Of a stretch of 64,000 bases of DNA, positions 43,696-55,641 are shown one piece after another; position 1 is the stretch's first letter; the number at the start of each line of letters is the position of its first letter. Location: positions 34,809,501-34,873,500 of the forward strand of contig CM060895.1 of the NCBI GenBank assembly GCA_030762935.1, read 5' to 3'. A model generated the notes under the pieces. The model did no database searches and was not told the origin of the DNA. It saw only the letters and a program-made list of their open reading frames with translations. The position numbers and the translations under genes were made by a program. This DNA comes from Hymenopus coronatus (lineage: Eukaryota > Arthropoda > Insecta > Mantodea > Hymenopodidae).

Positions 43696-45144
43696 CAAAA
43701 TGTTCCCCAGATATAACAGTCCGTGAATAGGGTTATCCTAAAGCACAAGGCGCACAAAATCAGAAATTGTAAAAACTCGTGTAAAAAGTACAAAATAATA
43801 CACTAATTAAAGCGTCAAGATTGCTAAGTTTACCCGCTACGAAGTCTCTTTAGACGACTTATCCAGCATTACTATATTACTTCAGTTTTGAGAAGTGAAG
43901 TCAAGAGTAGACATGTACAGCTGCCGAGACGCAGAATCCCATACAACGGTAAAACATTCTGAAAGCCCTCTACTTTATTGAAATGAAGATCAGAATTTCC
44001 AGATTATGTGGACAAATATGATGCCAAATAGTTTCAACCATCCCCTGCACTCCTTAGACAGTTCTTGATGAATTTTTATTCAACAATACACTTCGTAATC
44101 TAAAGGATTTCAATAATTCCAATTTATTCAAAATTAAATACCTTAGTCCCTTTTGAAATCGCAACATACAATTGACTGTGAAATGTAGTCCTCGTAGCAT
44201 ATGCAACCCAGTTTATTTATACTAAACAGAGATATAGAATTTGGAAAGAGTTAGGAAGAGAGGTGGAGACGCGGATTATGATCTCTCTACCTTGGGCAAA
44301 CAGCGATTGTAAAAAGTGCTAACTCTGCTGACACAGCATCTCGGTGAATTCCGGAAGGGAGCGATTTGGTATTTGGCTTCTGAAATAGGAACACAATTCT
44401 GTTGCAGTTCTACATAAAAATCCGATTTGTAATAATGCTACGGATGTTTTTAATAAAAATAAACATATTATTCGAAAACCACACCAAGCATTTTCTTTCA
44501 ATTCCTTACCTCTTTACAAATGATGCCCTGCTAGCTGCCATATATGGTTATCAATAATACGGGACGAAATCGTGTTGTAATTTTCATCATTTGGAGGTAT
44601 GAAAGATTCATTAGAATATGTTCTCAAATGAGAAAAAAATACGAGTAAAGAAACACGGGGAATTTGACACCCTGTACTAATTATGTCACCTGGGCAGAAT
44701 GACAAGAAAATAACGCTGAGAAGAGTAAATTGGGTTACACCCACTGAAAGTTCAGCACACCGTTAACTGGGCGAGAACCGCAAGAGTATGCACACATCCC
44801 GTATTGTGACTGACCTGGAGATGCAGTTGCTCTATGAGTGAGGTACAGCCATGTTCCACGCCAAGAGAGCTACTTCCCACGTGCCTTCAACAATGGGGGT
44901 GTCCTCAAATCATCTTTAGTCATCAATCCTTGGATTGGTTTGCAGCCATTCATTCTCTATTCTGACCTCTGCATGTTTAATTCTTTGTGCGTTTTGCAGT
45001 TCATGTTCTTAATTTGTTCCATGTATTATTGCTCTTTAGCCTTCATTTGTACCTTCAATTACAATTTTCAGAATAAATGTTCTATTAATGCTATTCTTCT
45101 TTATTATCTAATTGCGCAAACTCGCTAAAGTATTAAACGAAACA
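43696..45144. other. Unassigned DNA
   Basis: No family or domain recognised. The 96-codon frame 44838-45128 is Cys/Phe-rich and low in charge, which looks like chance translation of T-rich DNA. Confidence 0.35.
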
Positions 45145-45337
45145 GAGCACGTGTATGTGCGTGAACTCAGGGATCAGAAGACATAATGACACCTTAGCAC
45201 TGAAGTCGCTGATATCAGGGTGTATAGGGTACTTCATGTCAAGTGTTGTCATTTTGCTCTGCTTCCGAAATTGCGCGAAACCTGCAAAATGAAGACATGA
45301 GCCGAGCGCCCAAGCAAAAGTTGCGCGCATAGTACTT
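45145..45337 (+). repeat. Repeat R1, copy 2 (unnamed two-copy family)
   Basis: Same block order as 16020-16208: ACCTTAGCACTGAAGTCGCT, GATATCAGGGTGTATAGGG, TACTTCATGTCAAG, GCTTCCGAAATTGCGCGAAACC and GCGCGCATAGTAC. The flanks differ, so this is a dispersed repeat rather than a segmental duplication. Confidence 0.7.
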
Positions 45338-45892
45338 TTCCTACTTAATTATATAGACTTACATTTGGTTTCTTCGTGATTGCACGTCAATTCGGAAACG
45401 ATAGTTAAAAAAAAAACACCACCGCGACTATGACAATGACCTCTTGGGGCAAAGGATTATTTTTTACTGATGCCTGGATGTAACTCAAGTATTAGTAATT
45501 TATACAAGGAATATTTTGAAAATGGTTTAAGCTATGGGCACGAGCTATACATTTCTTCCGTGGATGTACAAAGATTAAACCGAAATAATAGACTTGAAAT
45601 GTTACACACACAAAATTCGATGTACACATTTCATTCTTAATTTGAATGATTTAACTATACAGTATTTTAATTAAAAAGTTTACCGCCTTTTTGAGAAGGA
45701 AAGAAAAAAAGAAAGAACGACATTTTTGCTTGTAAATTGTAGTTTAGTGTGAGTACATGAGTGAAAATCTTCATTGTGCATGCCTGAAGGCGGCGTACTC
45801 TACTCTTCTTTTTCGAATATGCGCCGACATATTCCTTCGAGTAATGCGTACATTCCTATGAATTCTTTTTATCGAATTTTTAAGTGTTATAT
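45338..45892. other. Unassigned DNA, possible old HLR traces
   Basis: Phrases near 45590-45790 (TTTTAATTAAAAAGTTTACCGCC, TTGTAGTTTAGTGTGAG, GAAAATCTTCATTGTGCATGCC) follow HLR 3'-half order on the + strand but are too diverged to delimit. Confidence 0.35.
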
Positions 45893-46128
45893 TCGTCCTC
45901 TGTGGTCTTAACACGCTAGCCTCTGGTCCCCAACGTCGCGGGTTCAAACCCAAAGAAGGACTATTTTTTCGGGCGAAAAATTCTTCGGAAGGGAAATGAA
46001 GCCGGTGTTCCGAGGTGGATTTACAAAAATAGAGGTAGCTCAGTAAAATAAAGCGGCCTTTCACGCCCATTATAGAATGGGACGCTATGAATCATAGTAG
46101 TAAAAGAGGGTCCACAAATAAAACTCAA
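45893..46128 (+). repeat. SINE-A, tRNA-derived
   Basis: The head is TCGTCCTCTGTGGTCTTAACAC with a B-box GCGGGTTCAAACCC. The body has CGGAAGGGAAATGAAGCCGG, GTGGATTTAC, GCGGCCTTTCACGCCCATTA and GAATGGGACGCTATGAATC. The tail is CCACAAATAAAACTC. A deletion removes the CATGGCTTC block. Confidence 0.85.
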
Positions 46129-46746
46129 ATTTATTGTACAAAATGTGAATCATATTGAACTTAAACGAAGTGAAAATCTAATTGCTTTCTAAAGTGCTAT
46201 CGAATTCAGCTCTTCAATGATTACGACTCCAATATGCACGTAGAGAGTTACCTGATATGTCAATCTACATTCCCAATGATAAAAACATCAGCCTTCCTAA
46301 GGCCTATATCGCATCACATAATCGCAACCCGACCGTTGTTACAGAGCCACGGGTTCAATTCCAACACTGCAATCGATCCCCGAGACAACTCTGTACCTTC
46401 CCGTGCAAGTAAAATTGGATGGATGTAGGTCAGGTCGTGCAGTGCCGCATGCCATGCTTACAAAACCAATTCATCTATTTTGATGACCATGCGAGATCAG
46501 GAGACGTCTCTTCAAGCGCCTCCTTTCGCATTGTTGGATGCATTGATAATGCTTATTAGATCTCATTTCAAGGTGTTTGTTAGCATTACAAAGGGATCTG
46601 ATTTTAGCTTATCTTAATTTTGAGGTTAACTATTTTCTCACTCCACTGTTGGTAGCATTGGTTAGAGTTCTGTAACTCATTCGATTGTTCATTTAGTATG
46701 TCGTGATCCGACAGCTGGCACGAATATGGTTTGATTTTTAAAAATA
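46129..46746. other. Unassigned DNA with a weak tRNA-like B box
   Basis: GGGTTCAATTCC at 46351-46362 resembles a B box, but no A box or repeat partner is visible. Otherwise nothing recognised. Confidence 0.3.
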
Positions 46747-47228
46747 GCTGATGTGCTACATTCGCATGATTTTCTCTCTCCATTTATCAATAAACTATTC
46801 TAAAAAATATTCTTCCATGTACTTCGCGTTTATCCAGATAGGTATTTGTAGAAATTATTTTATTACTTATTTCCTTGCAGTTATAACGGAAAAGGGGAAA
46901 TATACTAGACTAAAGCGATAATCAAATGTTTTATACGCTCGTTGCCATGTGATAACTTTGAAATTCCGTTCTCTTTGGGTGCTTCGGAGAATCTAAAACG
47001 GATTACTTCCCATTTAAGAAAAGTATGAGTATTAAAAACTGAAACCAATATCAAGGGATATATCAAAAATTCTTAACTACACACAATATGTATGATAAAT
47101 AAGGTGTGCTTTAACGAGATCTAAATTTTTTGTGTAGTAACATTCCGTCCCGTGTCTTAAGCCGTACAGTTATGTGAAAATAATCCACAATGAAGAGTAT
47201 TCTATTACCAAAAAATTCAAGATATAAG
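46747..47228 (+). mobile_element. HLR 5' half, left arm of an inverted pair
   Basis: CTGATGTGCTACATTCGCATG, ATTTTCTCTCTCC and TTTATCCAGATAGGTATTTG. Then GTTGCCATGTGATAACTTTG, TTTAACGAGATCTAAATTTT and AAAAAATTCAAGATATAAGG. It ends abruptly where an opposite-facing 5' half begins. Confidence 0.8.
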
Positions 47229-47718
47229 GAATAGCTGGGAATAGCCTCTGAATGAATATTGCATTACTAATAAACTGTAAGAAATAGAAAAGAACATTCT
47301 ACGCAAAAAATGTAGATCTCGTTAAAACATACAATTTATCTCATAGTAGAGATTTTTGTTTTAGAGATGACCGCTTCCAAGATATTCCTTGTATTGGTTT
47401 CTGTTTCAAACTACTTAACTTTTCTCAACCGCAGTCACCTTGCGTTTCATCTCTTTCTTGTTTTTCTACTGCAATTCAAGCGAACCGAACATCAATTGTC
47501 CACACAGGGCCGGCTTTTAAAACGTTTGACTATCCTTTAGCCCAGTGAATTCCCTTAATTCTCTTCTGCTTAGAAGGTAACAATTAGGAAGGCAATTTCT
47601 GCCTATGTTTATCTTGCTTAGCATGATGCAGATAAAAGAATAATCTTTTATAAGAATAGTTTGTTTGCTTTTTTGGTAGAAAAGGTAGAGAGTTATGTCA
47701 ATGGATCACATCTGATTG
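47229..47718 (-). mobile_element. HLR 5' half, right arm of an inverted pair
   Basis: GGGAATAGCCTCTGAATG, GTAGATCTCGTTAAAACATAC, TTCCAAGATATTCCTTGTATTGG and AGCATGATGCAGATAAAAG. It ends in GGTAGAGAGTTATGTCAATGG and ATCACATCTGATTG. With 46747-47228 it forms a palindrome of about 0.97 kb whose outer ends are both HLR 5' termini. Confidence 0.82.
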
Positions 47719-47725
47719 TTTTTAT

Positions 47726-48248
47726 TTTCTCTATACGTACTATGTACATAGTGTATAGAGACGGTATTGTATTCCATCCAAAAGTTCGATACCGAGATTT
47801 CACCGAAAATACATGTTTTAAGCTCCCTTGAATAAAGTATTTACAGAAAGATGTGCGTGCCTTTGCGTTCGCGCATGTGTGTGTGTGTTTTATGACAACA
47901 AAGCTAAAAAACGTAAAGTCCGTTATACACCAAACTTGGTATTTAAGTTTAGAATCTTCCTAGGATGCGACACGAAGATTTAAAAAAAATTAAAAAAAAA
48001 AAAATCCCCCTCTCCGCGAACTAGGTATCCTTAACATGGAAAAATTTCGAAAATGTTGTTTTTCTCAAAAATGGCTAATGATATTGATTAAAATACCGTA
48101 TATTGAAGATAGTTACATGACAAAATGTTATCTTGACTTTTCTGGGAATAGTCTCTGAAGACTTTATTCTGGACGATTTTGTATAACTGGTAAACCGTGT
48201 TAGACGAAAACTTAATACACAAAATTTACAATACAACAATTTATATGC
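47726..48248 (-). mobile_element. HLR 3' part with intact terminal palindrome
   Basis: TTTTCTCTATACGTACTATG, ACATAGTGTATAGAGACGGTATTG, GATACCGAGATTTCACCG and AGGATGCGACACGAAGATTT. Then TCAAAAATGGCTAATGATATTG and GGGAATAGTCTCTGAAGAC. It runs to CAACAATTTATATGCGC, then a new + strand copy begins. Confidence 0.88.
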
Positions 48249-48261
48249 GCATGCGTGTGTG

Positions 48262-48996
48262 TTCCATACACGTGACTTTCTCTACCTCTTCTGCACACTG
48301 TTCTTACAAGAGACTATTTTATCTACATCATGCTAATCCATATAAACATTAGTAGAAATGATCTTATTACTTGCTTTCTTGTAAGTTGAAGGAATACATA
48401 ATCTAAAGCAATAATCAAATATTTTAAAAGTACGCCATTGTCACTGAAACTCGTTGCTCTTTCCATAGCCAGAAGTATGAAGAGGGATGAAACGGACGAG
48501 GGTTTCCCGTTTGAGAAAATTAAAACCAATATAGATAATATGTCTGAAACGCTTAGCTCAATAAAAAACCATATAACATAAATTGTGTGTTTTAATGAGA
48601 TATACATTTCTTGTACAGCAAGTTTTTTTGTCTGTAGCGATATAGCAGTTATGTAAGTCATTCAGAGTGAAGAGGACTTCAGGAGACATTCAAGAAATTC
48701 AGGACATACATTTTATTTGCCACGTAACCATCTTTAACATACAGCATTTTGGGATGAACTATTGTTCTGAAAATATTCGTGTCGCACTTTTGGAAGATGC
48801 GCAAATATAACAAGTAACGGACTCTACGTTTTTGAGTAATGTGGTCTACACATACAAATGCTCGCTCGCGCGCGCACGCACACACATATTCTGTCTCTCA
48901 TACTGACCTTTTTTAATTTTTTTTAATTTATTATTCAGGCGTCCTAAAAACATATATTTTCCGTGAAATCTCGATATCGAATCTTGGGTGGAATCT
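48262..48996 (+). mobile_element. HLR repeat, lacking the terminal palindrome
   Basis: GTGTTCCATACACGTGACTTTC, GCTAATCCATATAAACATTAG and GTGTTTTAATGAGATATACATT. Then ACATTTTATTTGCCACGTAA, CGTGTCGCACTTTTGGAAG, a GCGCGC/CACACA tract and AAATCTCGATATCGAATC. It stops before the hairpin. Confidence 0.85.
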
Positions 48997-51035
48997 ATGA
49001 AAATTAATGTGTCTGCATTTTGTCCCGGCTGTCCACCAAAAGCTGAAAATCAAGTCTTGGAAATAAGGTTTCGTTTCTCTCGTACACTCATCAATGAAGG
49101 TATTATATACAGCAAGAGAGAAAAGAAAAAGAAGTCACTGCCAAGATGATGCAATGTGTCGCCAGCCCACCGAGTGAGATATCAGGTTTGATCCAGTAAG
49201 CCGGCAAATAAAATGGTATGATCGTTAACTGCTCATATCATATGGATTCGATAACTAGTTTTTTTTTGGTTTTTTTTTTAAAACTAATTATGGTATCAAT
49301 AAAATTAACAATGTATGACAAAAACATGCGTGGCGGACTAGACTATGCATCAGGCCTGGACATTAGAGGCAAGTTGAAAGCGAAACACTATGGAGTTGTG
49401 TACGCAAAGGGGATATCTATTCCCCCCTTGCTCATAATATTTCGCTTCCAAACACGACACTATACAGACTCTCCTGCCACATTTATCTGCTTTAGGGATA
49501 CTCCCACCCTGGTAACAAGATTAATAAGGCATACGAACTCAACAAGCAACAGACTGCGGCCCTGGACCGCTCCTTAATCAAATTACATTCCAGCTTAGGG
49601 ACAAAATGCTGCAAAGCCCCGACATGGCGAAAGAAAGCAACAGGAGGTCCATTACTTGAGATGGTACCTGGGAGGTGTATTACACTATTGTTTTTCAATA
49701 TTTTTGGGCTTACAAGCACCTTTCTTCAACACCAAAACGCAAGGGAAGAGATAAATAGCCATACTTTGAAGGACCTTTCACTTCGGCAATCATGAACCTG
49801 AAATTAATATACATAGCATAATTAAAATATACTGTAACAAAAACATATTTACTACTTCAAAACTGATTACAATCAAAGTATTTATTACAATCCTGAAGCA
49901 CGATATATCTCTCGTCGCTACGGCGCTCGTAGACAGTTGACTGCTCTAATTCATCTTGCGCTCCGAACCCACCGCCCAAACTGACTTTCTGGGCCAAGCT
50001 GCCCCTTTTTTTTATACTTGTCCAGAAGCACAAACCATTGTTCACACGCGTAAATTACACACAGGTGCGTGTTCTTCCCCCAGGTGCGACAACTCCTAGC
50101 TTGGGTTCTAATGCGCTCGCCGAATGCACACGTGTTCACACATACAGGTGTGACATTGGATCCAGGATAGAAAGGAAACCGCCGGTTATCAATTAGCTTT
50201 TACGATCGAAATCACACCGTTCACACACGTGCGGCAATTATGCAGCAAGGTACCGACATGTGCTTTTGGCTCGTAGTCACAATATCCTTTTCTTAGCAAA
50301 AGCGACAAAATAGAAATTCTAATAAAATTATTAGCCTACACACACACACAAACATACAGCAAGCATAACACTCGACAACCAGAAATACTGGCCAATTCGG
50401 TGCTTTCGACATTCTTCACTTAACGTAATGCATGTGTATTGAATCTATTTTTTTTTTAATAAAGTAAATAATATCGTACTTGGAATAAAACGAAATTGCT
50501 AAACCCCTTTTGAACATGGTGGTGCCAGAACTAACATTAGTGGCCTACTGGCGATCGATTGTCCACTTTTTTAACCTTAAAAAGACCAAAAACTTAGTTG
50601 CATGAACTAAATAAACAAATAAAAATCGAGTAAAAATCCAGATTAGATTTAAATGTTAAGTTTGTCAAATGATTATTTCTGTAATTAAAATATATATCAA
50701 ACGTTTTAAATATAGTTCTTACTCATATATGCAATAAAATATACAAAAGAAAAATAAAGAAATAAAACGCTGCTAGTAATGTCTACGTAAAAAAATGTGT
50801 TTTAATACTTTAGAAAATCTACTTCTATCACCGGTGTCCCCTTAAACCAATGAAACCATAGACATGTTTTATTGACAATTACGCCCCACATAGAATTGCA
50901 GTGTATTGCGTACATTAAATGGAAGTATTAACTGTTAGGCAATTAGGATGCTTTATCTGTTTGATCCTCGTAAATCTCGGTATCGTGTTTTTGGCTGTAA
51001 TAGATCACTGGTAAAAGTAGAAACAAAGTAAACAT
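48997..51035. other. Unassigned DNA
   Basis: The 119-codon forward frame at 49218-49577 overlaps a reverse frame (49492-49719) in a slightly GC-richer stretch. I recognise no domain. Frames at 49857-50139 are likewise unassigned. The 3' portion is AT-rich and featureless. Confidence 0.3.
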
Positions 51036-51039
51036 AAAC

Positions 51040-51492
51040 AAAGGCATTAGACAATTAAAACCAGTAATAAGAGATATCTCAGAAATAGATGTCACAAAAA
51101 AAGTGCGTGAAAAAAAAAATGTTTTAAGAAGTCTAACTTTTGTGCTGGGTGAGTTTTGTCTAATAGTTTGCCCGTTATATTCATACATGCCAAAATCCCT
51201 TCGAATGATGTGTATTTTAATTAAAATGATTTAAGCAATTTTGAGAAAATAAAATTTAGCAAAACATTTTTCTTGTAAACAGCAGAATAGGGTTGGGGGC
51301 TATTCTTGAAAACTTTTGTTCGCATCTTTTCGTGTTGAGATATACTGTAGATACAAGCGCGCGGACAATTTTAATACCCTTTTTTAAGTTTATTTAATCA
51401 GGGTGCCTTAAACTTTCAGTTCCGCAGAAATCCGGATTTGAAGTTTTGGGTGAAACTTCCTCTACCTACTAGTATGTGGTAGGGAAAATATT
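51040..51492 (+). mobile_element. Diverged HLR 3' half
   Basis: AATAAGAGATATCTCAGAAAT, TTTTAATTAAAATGATTTAAGC and ATAGGGTTGGGGGCTATTC. Then AAATCCGGATTTGAAG, TTTTGGGTGAAACTTCC and a decayed palindrome TCTACCTACTAGTATGTGGTAGG. CA tract absent. Confidence 0.6.
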
Positions 51493-52955
51493 TACTGAGA
51501 ATCTCTTATAGACGAATTGAAAATTCTTCAGATTAGACAAAATGCTTCAGGACATTACCCCAGTTAAAGACGAAACAAAATTAATGCAAATAATTTATAA
51601 AAGTACCAATTCGAATACAACTTTCTTCTCCGGAGGTAAATATAAAAAAAAGTATTTGGATACGCTGCTAGAAATACGAATCATCGTGATCAATCTTGTT
51701 ACCTCATTCATGTCCGATACTGGAGCTCTGCCAAGCGGTATGGTCCACATCGAGAAATCGCAGGTGATGGATGTAGACACGGAAAGAACGACATAACTGA
51801 CCTCTACTTAACACGGAACTAAACTAATATTTTTGTTCTCCCTCTGCTCTTTCATCCATTCTAAAACCGGTGAGGCAGTGGGTCAGCGTAATCCAACACA
51901 ATGATTTCTCGAGGCCTGTTTTCTTCTCGCTTTCGAAACAGCACATGAATAACTTCTCTAGGCAAATAAATATTAACTGTGACTTTGGCGGAATACTCTT
52001 AAGTAGGAAACCTATAAATTATATAGAATTCGTGCAATTTTAATGTAAAGGTATCCGAAAGAAAATTTACGATTAGGTATCGTTTCGTCCGCCTTTCAAT
52101 TCGTCCGAAACCTCAATTTAGCTTCATTAACAGAATTAATGAGTCTTGTTTTGTCAGAGTCTGGGGCAGGTACCCAAGATAAACCATTAATCTAACGACA
52201 TGAGTAATCCACATCAGGCAGAAGCAGAAACGAAAAATTGACTTAATTTCTCGACTACTTTGTAGCTTAAAGGTTAGAAAACTCATAGATTTCGATATGA
52301 TGTGGAACTACTACCAAAGGAGATTCGGGATGAATAACGTCGATGAAGAACTACCCGATTGAACTCAGTCGCGGTAAACCACACCACCGAGTGAAACATT
52401 TGATTATGCAACTGAAAAAAGAAGCAGAATGCTCAGCTACTACGATTCTAAGAAATGATCTGAATATAATTTAGTAGGAATGAAAAGAAGAAGTTGAGTT
52501 ATTTCTCTTTTCTGTATCCAAATTGATTAAAATGACGAAAGGAAAATACCGAATATCGATAAGTATCAAACACTTGACAAAGCTATATGATGACACTGTA
52601 TAATTAAAATGTTGTCTAAGGTCTTCTTCACATAAGTTTACCGGTATCGCTTAACGGTCATGTGAATTACTTCTTTCTTGTTAAACTGCCCCGTTGATAT
52701 ATTCCAGGCTGCAGGGCTTAAAATTTAAGGTGTTGTAATACTAGGACTGTTGAGCATTTCAATCATTCTATCAAACAGAATGACACATTCATGAATTATC
52801 CGTGTGGGTCCATGGCGTCCGTAGGTCATCCTATAGCATAGGCCAAATATGCCGGGCCCACCTCTGTTTTCACAGAAGGGCCATGCAGTCCTGGCTGGCG
52901 CAAACAAAGCACCTTGTCTCACATGAACACAAGGTTTTTAACGTAACACGGGTGT
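51493..52955. other. Unassigned DNA
   Basis: An 84-codon forward frame (51542-51796) has no recognised domain. 52725-52955 may be decayed 5' extension of the LINE that follows, but no RT motif is visible. Confidence 0.3.
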
Positions 52956-52959
52956 GAGT

Positions 52960-53700
52960 CTGCAGTGACTACTAACACCGACTGCATTGCTTTCTATCGC
53001 GCCTCTGACAAGCTTTCCACATTATTCTGTGAACTACTGGCTCTCAGAAGCGCTATCTTACTATAATATCTAATACCAATTACTCTCCGATTTTTTAGAC
53101 TCAAAAAGTTCCCTCCAAGCCATTTACAGATCGACTCATGCACCACTCTCTGGTTCATTATATTCACAGACTCTCCCAGTCTATTTCCACTAAAGGCTAT
53201 CAGGATTCCACCACATGTCGGTATCACTGGTAATGCAGCAGCAGATTCCATTGCTAAAAAGCCGTTCTTCAAATTGACTATTCCATTAAAATTCTTCACC
53301 AGGATTCAATTTCATACCTCAAGAGAATTTTACACAGCAACTGGACATTCCACTGGCTTTCTTCAGCGACCTTCACATAGCCAGGAATAATGAAATCAAA
53401 ACCATTCCTTATAACCCATGAAACGCCAAGATCAGATTATAGCAACAAGAATTCGCATAGGCCATTCAAGGCCAACCCATATTCATCTCACTACTAAAGA
53501 GAAAACCCTTAAATGTCTATTCTGCTCTTCTACATTGACAACAGAACATATAGTCATAAAACGTCAACAAATCAGTCTCAAGAGGAAAATATATGGAATC
53601 CCCATTGAAATAAAGCGATTGGGAAACCCGTTAGCTTACTTCAAGTTGAAGATCTTCCTCAATGACATTGGAACACTAAAAACACCGTAAATCATGGTCA
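52960..53700 (+). pseudogene. LINE remnant: RNase H domain and C-terminus
   Basis: Broken forward frames carry RNase H signatures of a Jockey/I-type non-LTR retrotransposon. ELLALRSAILL (about 53025-53060) matches the region around the catalytic Glu. SDFLDSKSSLQAI (about 53086-53125) matches the conserved SDS-x-SALQAI block. HVGITGNAAADSIAKK (about 53214-53262) matches the HVGI-x-GNE-x-AD block, with Glu of GNE replaced by Ala. Downstream, a 90-codon open frame (53418-53690) has IATRIRIGHSRPTH and LKCLFCSSTLTTEHIV, the usual C-terminal RLRIGH and C-x2-C-like block before the end of the polyprotein. There are frameshifts between the blocks. The RT domain is not seen. Clade assignment is inference. 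Confidence 0.87.
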
Positions 53701-54093
53701 GCATATGTAATTCCAACTTTTAATTTCTCTCTTCAAATAGCTATTGTGTCACCTATTCAACTGCATTGATTTAAAGAGTGTTGACAACAAATAAAGTCGT
53801 TAAAAAGCAGGTTTTTAAGTATGGTAGCTCTCGGACGAAACGTTACTTAAGTCAGATAGCTAGCCGAACCGTAAGCAGCCTCTTTCAGAAATTCGGACCA
53901 AACAATGCTACATGGATATTCTATAGCACTGGAAAATTGGATATTTATCGCCAATACACATTTGGAAGGGCAAGCACGGCGAGAAAAGCATATTGAAACC
54001 GGAATTAGAGAAAAATGAAAACCACTGATAAGATTATGGGATAACAAAACATTAAAACAAAATTAAACGTGTGTAAATCATTGTTTCACAGGG
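53701..54093. other. Unassigned DNA between LINE remnants
   Basis: No motif recognised. Opposed short frames at 53778-54047 are unsupported. Confidence 0.3.
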
Positions 54094-54322
54094 TGATAAA
54101 TTATAGAGTAGAAGTATGGGTATCAAATTCAAACTTGAAATCTACATTGGAAAATATGGATGTGAATATTCTCAAAAATTCTGCCCGATTATCAAGTTCA
54201 CATAAGATGAGAAACGAGGGAATTTAAAGTATCAAAATTCAATTGTGGGTGAAACTCGTAATATAAACAATTAACCTGGTATGAGCACATCCGGAGAATA
54301 GACTCAAAAAATAGATCCCTGC
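54094..54322 (+). pseudogene. LINE remnant: RT protein C-terminal region
   Basis: In the forward strand, INYRVEVWVSNSNLKSTLEN, then MDVNILKNSARLSSSHKMRN and EGI, followed after stops by YKQLTWYEHIRRIDSKN. This is the typical C-terminal order of non-LTR endonuclease/RT proteins: G-x-E-x-W, then a (E)MD-x-(L)RR-SAR-x-SR-x-DKIRN block, then a QL-x-WYGHVRRMD block. Two in-frame stops separate the halves. It is a different sequence from the LINE at 52960-53700 and so a second element. Confidence 0.75.
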
Positions 54323-54359
54323 ATTAAAGACGTCAAAAGAAAGGAAGAAAGAAATAAAG

Positions 54360-54527
54360 AAATGGAGTTTTATTTATGGACTCTGTAACTACTGTGGTTC
54401 TCAGCGTCCCATTCTATATTGGGCGCTTTACTTCCCTTTCGAAGGAAGCCATGCTTAGGATTTTACGTCTGAAAAAAATTCATCGTCTTCCATTGGGTTT
54501 GAATCCGCAACCTTGGGCATATGAGAA
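54360..54527 (-). repeat. SINE-A, internally deleted
   Basis: The tail TTTTATTTATGGACTCTG and TTCTCAGCGTCCCATTCTAT are joined directly to GCTTTACTTCCCTTTCGAAG (the middle is missing). Then come GCCATGCTTAGGATTTTACG and a decayed head with GGGTTTGAATCCGCAACC. Confidence 0.85.
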
Positions 54528-54535
54528 AGACAAAA

Positions 54536-54646
54536 GAGGGAAGGCGCCACAGAGCATGAAGGATTAATCAATACCTAACCCTTTACCCTTTGCAATTTTC
54601 GCATATGAAGGCGAGATTAGATGTGACAGCGCTTCGTTACATGATG

Positions 54647-54706
<60 letters not shown>

Positions 54707-55090
54707 GACAAGGGGAACCACATAAATGAAATGAGAAAAGGCTGATTGGGAGGGTATAGCATCGTTGACACCTACAGGCTTTGACACGATTGAATATGTC
54801 TGAAGATGACCTTGTTATATCGCCACGCTCCTGCACCATCTGCTTTAGTAACTCGCTGTTTGATGGCCCCAGCTGCATATAGAGCCATCAGTTCGATGCT
54901 ATTGATTAAATCGGAGGATTTGGGTTGTTCTGTGGGTATGTAGACACAGTCCGTTTGGTTCTTAATTACCTTCCAATACCATCTGCTTGGGTGATTTGAC
55001 AAGATGATCTCGTTGCGTAGTCACTTCCTATCGCCCTATTTCACTTATCTTTCCAATTCATTACTCACTTATCGAGAAATCATGATGAAA
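54536..55090. other. Unassigned DNA with an (ATA)n microsatellite and a reverse frame
   Basis: A TAA/AAT trinucleotide run lies at 54642-54703. The reverse strand has two overlapping frames (54772-55002 and 54564-54878), the second of which encodes a poly-Leu artefact of the microsatellite. A stretch with SSDLINSIELMALYAAGAI looks protein-like, but no family is recognised. Confidence 0.3.
54642..54703. repeat. (ATA)n trinucleotide microsatellite
   Basis: Uninterrupted ATA/TAA run of about 60 bp. Confidence 0.95.
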
Positions 55091-55094
55091 AAAA

Positions 55095-55160
55095 AAACAG
55101 CATCCGGAGCGCCAGAATTGAACCCGCGATCTTCCGAATGCGAGCCATCTGGATAGGATC
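55095..55160 (-). repeat. tRNA-like fragment (SINE head?)
   Basis: The reverse complement reads CCAGATGGCTCGCATTCGG then AAGATCGCGGGTTCAATTC, an A-box-like and B-box-like pair with correct spacing. There is no clear cloverleaf and no SINE body attached that matches the other families. Confidence 0.4.
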
Positions 55161-55439
55161 AAGACATAAGTATTTTGCTCAATAAGTACCCATGTTAGGA
55201 TTGACGACATTTTTTTCAAACACAAATTAATATCTTAACATAATTCACTTTTATGGATATACACTTCTAACGTTCCTACCATTTTGTTTAACCGCTCCAA
55301 AAATAAGAGTTGCCAAGCTCTGTAAAATACGCATCTGTCCCGATGATGACCATTTGATCTAAATGTTGTTCCCGCGAGCCCTTTCTTCATGTTTGGGAAC
55401 AAGAAGAAATTGGTGGAAGCCAGATCAGGAAAATGGACG

Positions 55440-55578
55440 CCATTATCTATGTATGGACGTGCTTCAACTACTGTGGTTCTCAGCGTCCCATCCTATGATG
55501 GGCGTAAAAGGCCGCTTAATTTAGCTCAAAGGCCTCTTTATCAGGGTTGAAGTTCATTTACGTGCCGTAAATATACGA
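55440..55578 (-). repeat. SINE-A 3' part inserted in the mariner
   Basis: TATCTATGTATGGACGTGC, TTCTCAGCGTCCCATCCTATG, AAAGGCCGCTTAATTTAGC, GGCCTCTTTATCAGGGTTG and CGTGCCGTAAATATACGAGG. The tRNA-like head is absent (5' truncated). The mariner reading resumes on both sides. Confidence 0.88.
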
Positions 55579-55641
55579 GGAGACCGTCTCTTGGCTAGGT
55601 TAAGGTTGTGTAGCAATTCATTGTGCAATTCGCGCAGCTTG

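Noticed and set aside
49218..49577. 119-codon frame as a gene
   Set aside because: No motif, overlapping reverse frame, Phe/Leu-rich start from a T run; insufficient evidence.
54564..54878. Protein with a poly-Leu membrane segment
   Set aside because: The Leu run is the reverse translation of an ATA/TAA microsatellite. 63319-63501 is the same kind of artefact.
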